This document shows, one piece after another, positions 1-13,100 of a DNA stretch of 64,000 nt. The notes beneath the pieces are model-generated. The model was not told the DNA's origin. It saw nothing but the letters and a program-made list of their open reading frames with translations, and did no database searches. Positions within the stretch are counted from its first letter, which is position 1. Every line of letters starts with the position of its first letter. The position numbers were made by a program, and so were the translations under genes. Where the stretch lies: positions 68,209,645 to 68,273,644 of the forward strand of contig NC_090981.1 of NCBI RefSeq assembly GCF_040807025.1, in the 5' to 3' direction. The DNA is from Struthio camelus (taxonomy: Eukaryota > Chordata > Aves > Struthioniformes > Struthionidae).

Positions 1-3000
1 AAAATCATTGCTTGTTCACATAGAGGTCTTAACCATGCAGATTAGTCAAGCATACAGAAGAAAGAAGATGCAGGGCAGGCCAAGAGCATGGTGTCTGGCT
101 GGCAGGTCATTTGCATTGTTGCCTAATGAGCTATGTGACAGCCCAGCTGTTCCTCTTCAGGACTCCCTGCTCCATTCCCAGCACACTCTTGCCAAGCCTT
201 CCCCAGATGCAGCCACCATCAGAGGCCACCTTTGCTCTGTTGTCAAGGCCCTGGCACATGGGAGCAAGAAGGGGGCTGTATGTGTGTTAATGTTGGGAAA
301 GTTTATTACGAGATCTACCTAGCACTCAGCCTTTATGAAAGCTGGACTACGTCCCTCAGAGCAATCTAGTGTTTTGTGAGTCGCTCATTGTAGTCGATGT
401 TCAGGCAACACTGATTTCCCAGTCCAAGTAATTACAGGCTGACATTTGAGACTTTCCATTTATAGAAGCCAAGCTGAACCCTGTCCAGATCACACTGGAT
501 TCTGACAGTAATTTTCAAAATCAGTTTTTTAGAAAGTTATTTACACTGGTTCTTTGCTGATCTTACTCATAGGAGTTTATTCAATGGGTATAACATCTTT
601 GTGATGGCTGTTACTCTTGGTGGTTGATATTCAGTCTAGGTCATAGAGGAAAATGCACCAAGGAGAGCAACTTGAGCATTATTTGGGTGATGTTTTTTCA
701 AGAAAAACCCAGCTTTAAGTGGCCGCATGGAAGCACAGGTATAACACCTGGCTCAGAGCTGTCCACACACTGAAGTCCACTAACAGCCCTTCTCAGTTTC
801 TGCTAAGCATGAGGAGCATTGATTGTATATCTCCCAAAGTGAGCCAAGTCCAGCTGAAGTTTGGACTGCAGAAAGTATTAGCAGGAGCTTCTCAGAAAAT
901 GTGGCACCCATCGCTGCCTAAAAATGGCAAAGTTCTAGCACCAAGTACTTTAAGAATCTACCATTCCTACTGAACCAGAACAACGAGGGAATTTCAGCAG
1001 TCTAATTATCACTAGCTTTCTGTCAGGTGCTTTGTTAACCTACCTCCAAACACAGGAAACAAATGGTTCAGACTCAGAGTTCTTGTTATCTCAGAGAGCT
1101 TACCATAACTATTTGGAAGAGAGTCTATTTTTAAGAGTACCTTCATTTCTCTGAAGAAAAATGGCAATTACAGAACTAATTAATCCAGGCACATTTTTGT
1201 TCTTTTCAGGAAATGGAACACTGTGTAGCTTTGTTTCTACAGATAACTTATCTTAAAAACCTGTGTCTAGACTTAAGCAGTCAGGGCAATTCTTCTATAT
1301 CTGTAGGTTGCATTTACTACACTGGAAACATTTTAGAAAGGGCAGTTGTCATTCTTGACAATTAGCAACTTTTCTAAAGCAACTATCTTGCTAATTCCCT
1401 TGTTACCCCCAGACAATCAAATCCTTACATCTATGAGAAGATGGCTCCCCTGAAGCGGGCGGGGGATTCACGTCTACAACACAAGTATGCAAGAGAAATT
1501 GTGATATTTGCAGAAAGACTTTCTAATTGTTCCTTCTCTCCCTGGAGCAGAGAGGGCCAAGATTTAAAAATAGACTCCTGATGGTATAAGAACATTCATT
1601 TTCAAATTAAGCAGTTTGATCTGCAAAGGTCTCTGATGCAGCAGGTCAGACTGAGCAGAGAAGTTTTGGCAGTGGTTCTGCAGGGAAAGGAGCCTGGCAG
1701 GTGTCCAGGAGCTGTACAGAAGGAAAGCTCAGATTTATATCATCTTGGTTCACACAGCTCCAAAATAACCCACTCCCCCATCTCCCCTGACAGCTCTAAC
1801 ACTTGTCCATGTTGCTGCTGGCAGCAGTACTATGACCCAGGTCTCATTTCAGAGGTACCGAGCATTTCTCCTCCTCACTGTGTGGCATGCAGCAAGCTTG
1901 CAGTTCACACACGTTCAGAGAAACCAGCCAGACATGCCCTCATTCCCAGAGCTGTAACTGGTTTTCCAATGGAGAGACTCCATCTCTTGGCTAGTTATTG
2001 TAGGCCAATAGACAGTTCCTGGATGCTACTCTCAGCTGTGCCACTGCACTGCTCCATGGCACTGGACAAGTGACTTTGTCTAAGTGTTCATTTCTCTGTC
2101 TGTGTAACAGGAATAAAGATAGTTGTTCTCCGCTGGAAAACACACTGAGCTCTGGCTGAAGAAGGCTAGAGCAAAATGATTATTTAGATACATCCATGCT
2201 TTGATGTAGCTCCCAGCATCCTGTAAGCTACAACTGTCTTTTTAAAACTAATATTTTTCATGGTGACTGTTTTTTGGCTCTAAACATCCAAAATATGCAT
2301 CTCAAAGGCTCAGTGGGAGTAAGAAGTGCCATAGGGAAAGTACAATGTATGAATATTTTAAAAAGGAAGTGACAGACTGCTTCCTCTGCATGAATATTGT
2401 CCAATTCACACATGCGTAGAAGAAAAACAGCTAATCTTATTACTACTAACTAAATGTAAATATATTCTCAAACTCTGCTTTATCACTCCAGCTGAGCCAT
2501 GTCCATCATGTTGGTAAACAGTTTTTTCACTTGTACCAGTCAACCCACATAAAGAGGGGAAGAATTTCAGGAGTAAGCTTAGTTTTGTAAAGTAGTTAAG
2601 ATGCCTTCAAATTATTCAGCTCTGCTGTTATAATCAGTTATGATGCCGCCTTACTGTTCATTCCCATCTGCCCCATAATGAAACATACATTAGAAGAACA
2701 TCTCATTTATATAATGAAGTCAGAAAAATATAGTAAAAGGCAACACAGGTAATAACTCCAGATATGTAAAGATTTACACTTAAAGCCAAACAAAGAGTAA
2801 AGCTCTTTGTACTCACTTGCCTTCCAACTGACCATACAAAAACACCCTCACTGCTTGAAGCCTACATGAAGGTCATTATTAATGGTAATAATCCTAGTAT
2901 CAAAGTGAGCATGGAAAACAATAGCATTTTGTGCTGTGGAGGGTAGGTAACCTACAAAATTCAATTAGTTTAATGACTTAGATGAAATCAGAACCAACAA

Positions 3001-4154
3001 CCTTCTGTACTAGCACAATTTGAGAGTCTGCTTTTTGTTTTAAGGTAACTGGTATTAGGACAGTATGGCAATGTTTTACCAAGCAACACACAGATTAGTA
3101 ACAGGTGCCTTTCCTGATACACCAGGTGGCTAGTTACCACCTCAATCCTTTGGAAAAACCTATCCAAGATGACAGACCTAAACAAGGTGACAAAAATATC
3201 AGTTTGTCCTCCCACTATTTCAGGGAGGTCACATCAACTCTTCTCACTCAAGATGGGAAGGAGGAGGAAAGTACACCTTGGAATCTGGAATTTCCACAAA
3301 AATCTAGTGGAAATCTCACATCTGACTCAGAACTAGATGCGCTAGACCAGGCATCTCCCTGGATTATTTCAGCTAAGCCATTCCCAAAGCAATAGATCAA
3401 AGGTTACCTTTTCAGTCATCTATAGTGCAAAACAAAGCCATAAACACAAGCTTCACAGGAACTTCTTGGCTCAAGAAGGATGCAGCAAGATGAACAGTGC
3501 ATTGCTTTTCCTGTGACATCTAGGACACCTTTGGCTGCCTGCAGGGTCTCCACAGCTCTAGAAATAAGGTCTAAGATTAAATCCACAAGTAGATGAGTGA
3601 TCCCCTGTGCAGGGAAGAGCAGCTACATCACAAAGGTTCACTTCTGCCTGTAGCATTGATATTTATAGCTGAGTATATAGATTACTTTTGATTTGCTACA
3701 CTGACCTGCAGCATCAGCACTTCTCTCTGGCTCCTATGTGACTTTTGCAGCAAAATCTTCTAAAGATGACCATGTTATGAAAGATGAAGGAAAAAGAAGG
3801 GGGGAGGGAAGCAGAAAGGTTCCAGAAAAGTGAATAATACACTAGGGTCATTATAGAAGCAGAGCTCCCTGGAGGAACATATAATTTAAATCTGCTAGTA
3901 TATCAATACTATTTACTGGGAGTAACAGAATTAAATCCATGCACCCTTACAGTGCTATTTTCCTAATGAGTAGCATTAAGCTCAGCTAATGGATTGCTCT
4001 CCTGTGAGCACTAATGGTCTAGTTCTCCCTGCTTTGACACTGGTGAAACCAGGAGCCATCACCACTGAAGAAAACCCAGCTATCTTCACATGAGAGTGAA
4101 GAGCACAACCAGAGCTGAAATGAACATTAACAGAAGAAAATAAGTCCAGGCTTT
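1..4154. other. Intergenic DNA, no gene recognised
   Basis: No exon, RNA gene or recognisable repeat was seen. The longest open frame (1636-2073, plus, 145 codons) has low-complexity composition typical of chance frames and no domain I know. Base composition is ordinary AT-leaning vertebrate intergenic sequence. Confidence 0.6.
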
Positions 4155-4172
4155 CCCCCCCCCCCCCACCCC
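4155..4172. repeat. Poly-C tract
   Basis: A run of 13 C, one A, then four C. It is a simple mononucleotide tract, likely polymorphic in length and prone to sequencing error. Confidence 0.9.
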
Positions 4173-4748
4173 TTGGGCTGAGCACAGATATTCATGCATT
4201 CAGATCCAGGATTTAATTCCTGTTTAAATTTAGGGAGGATGTCCATGATTACACAAGCAAGATCTTACCTGCCATTTGAATTACCCCAGAGCTCAAGGAT
4301 GAAGTTTTTTTTACACAGACTTGAGTACACAGTTCTGCAGTCAGTTGTCTCATCAGCCAGGGCCCATTCCAGTTCCCCTGCAAGGGAGCAGGGCAGCCCA
4401 GAGTCCAGGTCACAAAGCAAGCTTGCAGCAGTAAGGCAGATTCAAGTCAAAGCCAGTCCACAGGCCCAGAGCCCACAGCCAGGCAGGACTCAAGCTGGAG
4501 ACCTACACTGCTACACTATTGCTGGGGCAGGGACTTATAGCCCTAGGCTGATGCCTCAGGTGAGGCTAGTTAGGGCTGTTAAAGCCTATTAGGGCCCTCC
4601 GGGCCACGACATCTGTGTGCACTGTACGTTTCCTGCACCTTCTGATATAGTGGCTACCTTCTACACCAGCTTTGAAAGAGAAGGTGGAAAGGTTTTCTTA
4701 CTATCAGCTGTAGGGATTCAAACTTTGACATTAGCCAGAAGGGCAGAC
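4173..4748. other. Unassigned, moderately GC-rich intergenic stretch
   Basis: The part at 4350-4610 is richer in GC and in CAG/CCAG words than its surroundings. A 132-codon open frame crosses it but shows no recognisable domain. It could be an old repeat I cannot name. It directly abuts the 3' end of the CR1 element that follows. Confidence 0.4.
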
Positions 4749-5243
4749 ACAGAAACAAAGAATGGTTGAGGTTGGAAGTGACTTCTGGAGATCACCTACT
4801 CCAACTCCCCTGCTCAAGCAGGGTCCTCTAGAGCGTATTGCCCAGGATCACATCCAGACGGGTTTTGAATATCTCCAGGGAAGGAGACTCCACTACCTCT
4901 CTGGGCAGCCTGTGCCAGGGCTCGGTCACCCTCATAGTAAAGAAGTTTCTCCTCATGTTCAGATGGGCCTTCCTGTGTTTCAGTTTGTGCCCGTTGCCTC
5001 TTGTCCTGTCACTGGGCACCATGGAGAAGAGTCTGGCCTCATCCTCTTGACACCCTCCCTTCAGACACTTGGACACATAGATCAGATCCCCGCCCCTCAG
5101 TCTTCTCTTCTCCAGGCTGAACAGGCCCAGCTCCCTCAGCCTTTCCTCGTGGGAGAGATGCTCCAGTCCCTTCATCTTCTTAGTAGCCCTTTTCTGGACT
5201 CACTCCAGTAGCTCCATGTCTCTCTTGTATTGGGGAGCCCAGA
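4749..5243 (-). mobile_element. CR1 LINE fragment, 5'-truncated, 3' end intact
   Basis: The reverse complement gives the end of a CR1 non-LTR retrotransposon: the C-terminal coding part of ORF2 followed by the short 3' UTR. The hallmark tail (CCAACCTCAACCATTCTTTG on the minus strand) sits at 4751-4770. The sequence upstream of 5243 no longer resembles CR1, so about 0.5 kb remains of a roughly 4.5-kb parent, the usual result of incomplete reverse transcription. CR1 is the dominant LINE of birds and other sauropsids, so this is also the best marker of host lineage. The element cannot move by itself. Confidence 0.93.
4828..5175 (-). pseudogene. CR1 ORF2 C-terminal remnant (end of reverse transcriptase polyprotein)
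   Basis: A 115-codon open frame on the minus strand reads as the extreme C-terminus of CR1 ORF2p. Recognisable landmarks in order are [53 protein letters not shown] and [17 protein letters not shown], all typical of the region after the reverse transcriptase core. The apparent start methionine is internal to the parent protein. The frame before it (5180-5240) continues CR1-like in another frame, so at least one frameshift exists. The catalytic endonuclease and polymerase domains are absent and no function is expected. The intact frame suggests a moderately young insertion. Confidence 0.9.
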
Positions 5244-6160
5244 CAGTCATCACACGTGAAGCACAGCACTTTGTGCGTCCACATGCCTGTGTTCCCTACC
5301 TGGAACACATCAGTCCTGAAGAAGTTCTTATTGCATTGCGGTAGATTTTGGATTCTGTATCTCCTGCCAGCAACACAGTAATGCATCAGAATAAGACCCT
5401 CCATGGTAAAGACCTGCAGACTGAGCACTGTCTTTTGCACTCAGGAATTGTTCCATTGTGTGGTGAGACTGAAGGATGACCGCAGTGCACCCCAGATGAT
5501 GCTACACAACCATAAGTGGCTTTAAGCTCTTATGAAAATATAGCTTTTATATAAATATGTAGCATTATATATTTGATGGCACATAAATATAACCCTTATA
5601 TTTGTATAACTGACTAGCTACAGATCAACTGTCCTTGAGTTACAGAATGATGAGCACACAATCTCTACAAAAATCTCTTGTAAATAATGTGACTTTTTAT
5701 ATATCCCTTCTCTGCATTTATTTTAAGAACGTTCTGCTTCATACAGAGAGGAAGGTAAATTACAATAGCGTCGTACAACCCAAATGTGAAACACAAAACG
5801 GTCAGAAAACCTTCTCTGTTGTAATGCGACAACACTAAAAGGGGATTAGCATACTTAGCAACAGTAGCTAATTATTTTCCTTATCAAAATAGCATTGTTT
5901 ACTTGCTGCGGACTGCATAACAGCAGGCTGGAGCTGTGAAATTCTAAATGTCCTCGAAGAATTTCTTTACTGGAGTGTGCAGTTTTGCAGCCAAAACGAA
6001 AGAATGATCTCAGTATGATGCAGAGACCCATTCTACAGTGAATCACTTCAAAAATGCCTAGTCAGTAACACATAACGGAAAACCAGAGGTTTCTCCACCT
6101 CAGGGAAAATTTTGATTTTTTTTTTCTTCTTCCTTTGTAAGCAGTGTAATCAGAAGCCCC
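5244..6160. other. Intergenic DNA, nothing recognised
   Basis: AT-rich sequence with scattered short frames on both strands. I see no exon, repeat or RNA gene. Confidence 0.6.
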
Positions 6161-6330
6161 AAAGAGAAAAGCGCTCGCTGCAGACCTCCGCAGTTAAAGT
6201 GGGACAGCTTGGCTAAGGAGGTGGCAGGGCGGAAGACCCACCTGCGGGAAGCGCACAGCACCAGCCTGGGGGCGGACAGGAGAGCGCCTGGAAGAGCAGG
6301 CTTCCTTCCAGGAACGGGAGGCGGTAGCGA
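6161..6330. promoter_or_regulatory. Short CpG-dense patch, possible weak regulatory element
   Basis: About a dozen CpG dinucleotides fall in 160 bp, with GGGCGGA and GGGGGCGGAC words resembling Sp1/GC boxes, inside an AT-rich neighbourhood. It is below the usual 200-bp threshold for a CpG island. No adjoining exon or TATA box was identified, so a promoter is possible but unproven. Confidence 0.25.
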
Positions 6331-9300
6331 AGGCACCCGGGTAGGAATAAAGTGACACCTTAACGTAGTTACTCGTTATTATTTTATTATTGTTAAGCAT
6401 TGTTATTAACCCCGCCTGGTACATTAAGGTCAAAATCTGAGTGAAGGCTCAGTTGAAGACACGAGTTGCCTTGGGTCAAGGCCACCGCAGCCGGCCAGGC
6501 AGCCCTGGTGGGAGACCAGCGAAGGAGGGTCTCCAACTCTGGTCTCTGCCAGCAGTAGAAGACCAGCGCTGAAGGCATGCACGTGTGTTCCCAAAATGGG
6601 ACGATTTGGTGCTTACCGGCCCTCAGGGTGGAAGACAGACCTCAGGACCCTGGCCCAAATCCCATGGGGGCATCGCTGGTCTTATCTCTTAAAATACTCT
6701 ATGAAAGAGTCAAAGACAAATGTGCGCAGTCATACACGTGTTGTTGCTCAATCCATATCACAAATAAACTCCTTTACCTTCAGTAAAGTCTTTTTTTTTA
6801 AGACGTTTTTCTAAGAAGGCAGTTTGCTCTTGTGATCAGAGAAGTATTACCTGCCAGGAAGGCCCAGGGGAGGTAAATTAGTTTTCTAGATCTCAGGTAG
6901 AAGCTCAAGCTGGTACCATTTGTAAAATTTTCATGAGGAGACTGCAGTTACCAGGCACGACACTTCTCTTCTGTGGAAAAAAGTATCTGAAAATATAAAT
7001 CAAAAAATATCAAGAGTAATGATATAAGCTGGAAAAATATTAATGCATAAAAATTTGGAGGTTTTCTTGCTTTCTTCAGTGAAAATATTTTAAAAACTGA
7101 AGATGTTAGGTCCATCAAGATATGCTTTTACTGAAGCCCATTTTTCCATCCAGAATCGCTTACACAGAAAAATCTTCCTCCAGTCTTATTAGAGACATAA
7201 GAAAGAGAAGCGGATACCCTTCCAAAGACAAAACGAATAGAAGGAGAAGGAAAAAAAGTCATTCCATACTATTACAAAGAAAAAAATTGTGTTTGTTAGT
7301 TGAACTCTGCCAGCAAAAATCCAAGCACAGGCTCTCAGGATGGAGAAATCTGGCACGTTGCACAGCCAATGCCAACCTGAACTTGTATAGCCAGAAAGAT
7401 CAACTGTAACCATTACAGATCATCAAAAATATGTGGTTTTTAAGCCTGCTCTAGGCATCAAATGCTACATATAGGCTATACTGCTGTGGGTAATTTTTTT
7501 TTGGTCATTCTTTTGATTTTTTGCTGTTCCTGTGCCCCCAAATGTCTTTCTGATTAAACTTTTCTTGCCATCTGTGATTTCCTGTGTCTTGCTTTGGCAT
7601 TCCATTATAAACTATAATTAATGAGGGTATGCTCCTTCTGCATTTGTTTTCTTGATGCTGAACATTTTTGTCTCTTTTCTTGCAAGGCTCTAGTCCTTTT
7701 TCTAAGAACTCTGCATAGCAACAGCTAACTTGCCTTCTGTTCAGTTTCCAGCTATTGAATGATCACTAATATAAAAAACACAAGGCAATTTATTGTTTTT
7801 GCAATCCACAAGTACGCCTATGAAAGTAATGGAATAAGGCATGCAATTAAACTTATGTTCATGAGGAGAGGTTTTCTTGTGCAAAAGGAAACACTTTATT
7901 CATTTTCCTTGTCCGCTTTTGGTTTGCTGTCCCGCTCAATTATTTATCTCTTCTCCACCCCAGTGCACAGTCTACATGCAAACAAAATTTGAGGCGTGCA
8001 AACAAAGTAAATCACAATGTGCAAAGGTAAGTAACGTAGGTTTCACTACTGACTCTCTTGTTATTAGGTACCATTTAGCCACTATCAAAAATAATATTAA
8101 CATAAATAGATATCTTAAGGAAGTGGTAATAAGGAAAGCTGAATATACCTGATGCTTTGATTCATCATATTGGGCCTGTATTTAAGACTCTAGTTGTTTA
8201 TACTAGTGCTTTACTGCCTACTAGTATGTTTTTTCCAGTGGATTTTATAAAAAGTATACAGCAACAGTGTGCTTTTTATAAATGTGTTTTCTGACGGTGG
8301 GGACACTCTGCTGTTACTGTGCGGAGAGTATGGTTTGGCTGGTTGGCTTAACAAAGTGCTAACATACCATAACACAGTTGCACTCAACATAAGATTTATC
8401 TTTCACTACTATGTGCAAGAATTCCACAGAAATCCATTAAAAAGCAAGAAGCTGCCCAAACTCAGTCTTCACCTATTTACCACACGGACAAATGAATTAG
8501 TAGCACATAAAACCTCTAAAAAATTAATTTAGTTGTTGCAAAGATTTAATGTAGTGCAAAAAACTATGTTGCTTACTATTTAAGATCTCTATTCAACAAA
8601 AATCCAGACTCCTTTCACCATTGAGACCATGTATCTTGGTTGCCATTAAGAAAGTGAGCAGGATTTAAGGACCAAATCTACCCAGCACTTTCACTCTACC
8701 TTTTGATACATCCCTTAAGTTCACAGCCATAAGAAAAATTACAGCAGTTAGGATATAAAACACAGCCTATCTCTGTTCCTCAGAAAATTTATTATTAAGG
8801 GGGTTTACTTTTGTCCAGTCTCAAAGCTTCCATTCAAAGTGCAGCTGTAGAAGTTTCCACTATAGGAAATTGCCCGAGCCCTGTGGTTGGGACATGTATG
8901 GTGGCTAGAGGGGGCAGCTAGAGGGGCTATAGGGGGACTGTTCAGTTAGGGCAAGCACTTTGGGGAATGGAGGTTCTTCAACACCTCAGCGATACCACCT
9001 GGGAGGTTTTCATGCCGAAAGGCTGCATCACATTCTTTTCCGGACATTTCCGCACGAGCTCAAAATGAAACCCGGAGTAGACCAGTCCTCTGACACAGCG
9101 GAGCCGCTTTTCCTTACTCTTGTTTTCCAGCCTTACGATGATGAAGGAGACGTGCCTGTAGGCATGCGCAGAGCCTGAACTTGAAGCAGAAATGTCTGAC
9201 ACAAAGTCGAGCCCACGTAACCTCAAAGAGGCTGTTGGCACCTCTCATTGTGGCAACGTCAGCATTAGGACTTATGGAAATGTTGAATTTTAAGTGCCAG

Positions 9301-12300
9301 CTTTCTCCTTGCATATATTTTTGCTACAAGAAGATATACAGTGTGTATTTCACAGATATCTCAAAATATTTTATGCTTAATGTTCAAAAATGTATTCAGG
9401 TATTTTTAGCATCGCGTTGCTGCTTTTCCTTCTGGGGGAGGGATAATATCCAAGATTTAACGACCAATATGCAAGAGACCCAGAGACAGCAGTAATTCTT
9501 GGGGTTCGGCTGACATTTGTGAACCTCTTGAGCTCAGCTGCTTTCATGGTTTATGACATGTGCAGAACCACTTGAGGGAATTAATAACCCGCTGCCTGTC
9601 TAGAATGAGAAATCTCCTGTCTTCAATGTAAATATAACATCTGCCCATCTCTCCTTTCTACTTCTTCTAACCTTTTTCTTTCTGTGTGATTGGGGGGCTA
9701 GATGAGGTTTTTCAGTTTTAATCAGGAGAAGAGGAATTATGGAGTACTTGAAAATTAATCCTAATAATAATCTAATTATAGGCTCTTGAGTTCTGTTTTA
9801 GAATGAAATTCAAAATTATTGACTGACACGGGATAGATATAAAATGCTCCACTTCATGTAGAGCCATGAGACCAGCTTCTGCGCTAAGAAATCTTGGTGG
9901 AGCTCCCATAGGAATCAGTGTGACTTGTACAGAAGACGCAGAATGTGGCCATATCTGCTGGATACTTACAACGCTAATTAATCCTTCCACTGTTGTCTGA
10001 AGTGCTTCAAATGACGATGGACTTGCACCTGAACTGATGTTGTGAGAAGCCAGCTAGGAAATAGTTGATCCGTTTCCATGAGATGCACATCATGCCTCTC
10101 CCCCGGGACCTCAGGGATTGTTTTCCTAAAGAGTAAAAGCAGGTGATTTAGCCCTATCTCACACAAATATTTAGTAGTAAATATATGTTAAAGGTCATAA
10201 ATCCCCAGATATAGACACATGTGCATCTTAGCTCTGACCAGATGCATCCAAGAGGACAAAGTAGCCAAAAATCATCAACAGCCATCTCAGAGTGGTATTC
10301 CTGTCATCACAGTACTGAAAAGCTTCCTTGGGGCTACCACAATAGTAATGTAATTTTGACAAATCCCAGTTTAGGACAGGAGACACAGTTTGAAGTAACT
10401 TTAAAAGGCTGCACTCTCATACACTTTGGTTGAGACACTCAGAATTTATTCCCCACATTGGAATTGAGGCAGGGCTACAGGGCTGCCAAGGCAAGGGTCG
10501 AAATGGGCCCAGGGAACTTATTATTCACATGAAATGAGAAAGAACTGTCTCCTGAAGTGGCCTCTAGGCAATTCGGCATAAAAGCTTGCACGTGGCAGTC
10601 TAGCCTTACAGTGACCCTTTAACCTCCCTGTTTCTGGGAAATCTTCCCTTGAACGTGCCCTGAAATCCCTAGAAAGCGTAGTCTACGGTTCCTGTTGAGT
10701 CTTGTCCTTTGCTTGGGTCTGTCGCTTTGACAGAGCCGGCCCTTCTCCGAGGAGGCAGCTCTGCGGCAGCAACAGCGCTCCAGCAACCAGCGCACTCCTT
10801 CCCGCACAAGCATAGCACGAAACACTTCAGTTAGGAAGGCAAAGCAAGGAAAGAAAACCAAGAATCCAGGCAACTATGGACCAAACTCCCTTGGCTGTCC
10901 AGCAAAACAGCTCCTCACTGAAATAAGAGAAGAAATGGTTTTTGGGGGGAAAAAAAAAAGGTTAGCTGAAAACCACAAAAGAGTGGACTTTTTAGAAATC
11001 TTTTTGAGCAGCTTGTGTCTGTTTGTCAGCAAAGCCCTGCAAAATTACATTGCCTATTCTCCCTCTTCCTTTAAATACATATTTAAAATAGCTCTGAGGG
11101 AACTGAATCGCTCAGATATCCACAACCACCAATTGAACTAGCAGCAGGTTATACTCCCTACTAAAGGCAGTGGAAAGTGAGGTGTGAGATAACAGCAAAC
11201 GACCCAGGGACCTCCAACAGCATTAGCCAAATTAGCCCAGAGTGGCTATCAACCACCTCCAACTTCTCTTCACTTTCCAAAGATGTTTTGATCCTAATCC
11301 AAAGGACTTAATCCAAATTTCCAGAGATCTTTCTGTGCCCCTAGTGGGTACATATGACAATTCTGCCTTAGAAGAGGGGATCCATCTACATCTCAAATGG
11401 TACTGTTTGCAAGCAGAGGGACAGATTTTGAGTAAAAAATGGCCTGATCTTCACTGATCCAGGGCAACAACCCAGCAGTTAGTGCCATATGGTTAGCCGA
11501 CACGGTACTGAGCATAACCTGTCCTTAACCAAAAGTGAGAGCAGATCCACGTCTGGCAGGTGAGATCAGACTCGTGTTCCCTTAAGAAGTACAGCTAATG
11601 TAGTCCAAATCCTTGACGCGTGTGCTCAGGTGATAGGGTGTTGCAGACATTTCTAGTAATGACGTTCATCATAGGGCTGAATCTAAAGCAGGGAGAATCA
11701 CTAATGCTCATCCCAGCTCCTGAACCGTCTATTTTTCTTTTACAATTGGTTGCTAAAACTGGCGCTAGACACTGAAACCAATGAATCAAAGATAATGAGT
11801 CTGACATGTCAGCTAGCAAAACACTGGGAAGCTTTAGCAAAGACACCCTTGGTTCCATGCCATTGCCTTCCTCAGATTCGGAGTTTGAATTTTATTGTTT
11901 TGTTGCTATAGACTTTTTCACAGATGAATAGTCGCATTGCTTCCAATAAAAGCTTTTCTTTGTGGCTTTTTCATCCTCACAGCACTTTCTGACACAAGAT
12001 GCTCCAAGGGTATGTTAAGAGCTAGTAGGAGCAAGGAGTCTTGGAAATAGGTTTAGCTCAGCGTAGTATATATACGGGCATGGGTATGTGACTCTAATTA
12101 TACTGAATATATGTAAACCAATTAATAACGAACAAAGAAAAAAAGTGTGAGCTACAGCCATAGCTCTGAAAGTCTGCTGTGTAGATTCTCCCATGGGAAA
12201 ATTCAGCTTTTCTCTTCTCATCTGGTCCCTGGAGAATTTTACCCCTCCAGGCCCCTAATTAGACACCTTTTCTTTGGAGATCCTCTTGTCTGACCAGCCC

Positions 12301-12839
12301 AGTTGCACGGCCTCTTAAAAGCACGGGCAAATGAAGCAGTTTAGAGCACAGACATTTGCTCAATTTTTTAACAGGGATCAGCTCAAGCCCAAGAATCAGC
12401 CAAAGCCGGAATCACAGAGCTTAGACCCAACTGTTGGCCGAATACCACCTTATACCACCTTGGCTATCACAGAGGATCTCACCACCTACTGTTAAGGGAT
12501 TGGACTTGTATGTCGTACATTGAAAGTATTTCATGCCTCTACTCCAATCAAGATGGAAATCTCAAACATCTTTTTTCCCTTTCAGTTTTGGATTCATCTG
12601 AACTCCTAATTCAAATAAAAACCAAAGTATTTTCAGGCTGTTGCATCCTCTTTGGAAGTTAAGCTTCTTGTTTATTTGCATTTTAATTTGAGGCTGAAAA
12701 TGGTATTATTTTCATCAGGAAAAAAAAATGTTCTAAATATTTCATGCATTTTAAACAAGTTTTTCAGCTGAGTCAGTTCCTTCATAAGTATATTTATATT
12801 AATAAGCAAGTTATGTTTGCCTTAAATGTCACCAAAAAT
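6331..12839. other. Intergenic DNA, no gene recognised
   Basis: This stretch holds only frames under 105 codons, short homopolymers and no identifiable repeat family. A slightly GC-richer patch at 10.6-10.83 kb carries several CpGs but no recognisable exon. The part at 8.88-9.30 kb is compositionally distinct and open on both strands, but I could not match it to any family. Confidence 0.55.
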
Positions 12840-13100
12840 ATATACTAATAACATCCATCCCACTGCGTGACTCAAACTTTATTTGCCATTTGCTGCTAGG
12901 AAAGATGGTTCAGCTGCTTAGCCGCTAAGCCGGAACTCAAGGAGGCCGGTTCAGTTGTCTCCTCTGCCATGTCCCTCCTATATTATCTTCACTAACACAC
13001 ATGCGTGCTCTTTTAAATGCAATATTAAACAGCTCAAAGCCCATATTTTGCTTATATAACCATACACATTTTGTTTAGTGTATGGTCACTGTAAAGGACT
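12840..13100. promoter_or_regulatory. Candidate conserved noncoding element
   Basis: Balanced sequence with few simple repeats and several transcription-factor-like words (a TGACTCA AP-1 site, TTTATTTGCC, CTTAGCCGCTAAG palindrome). It has the look of slowly evolving noncoding DNA. This is a judgement of texture only, and no alignment supports it here. Confidence 0.2.

Noticed and set aside
8880..9300. Compositionally distinct block that might be a gene relic
   Set aside because: Frames on both strands are equally open and neither translation is recognisable.
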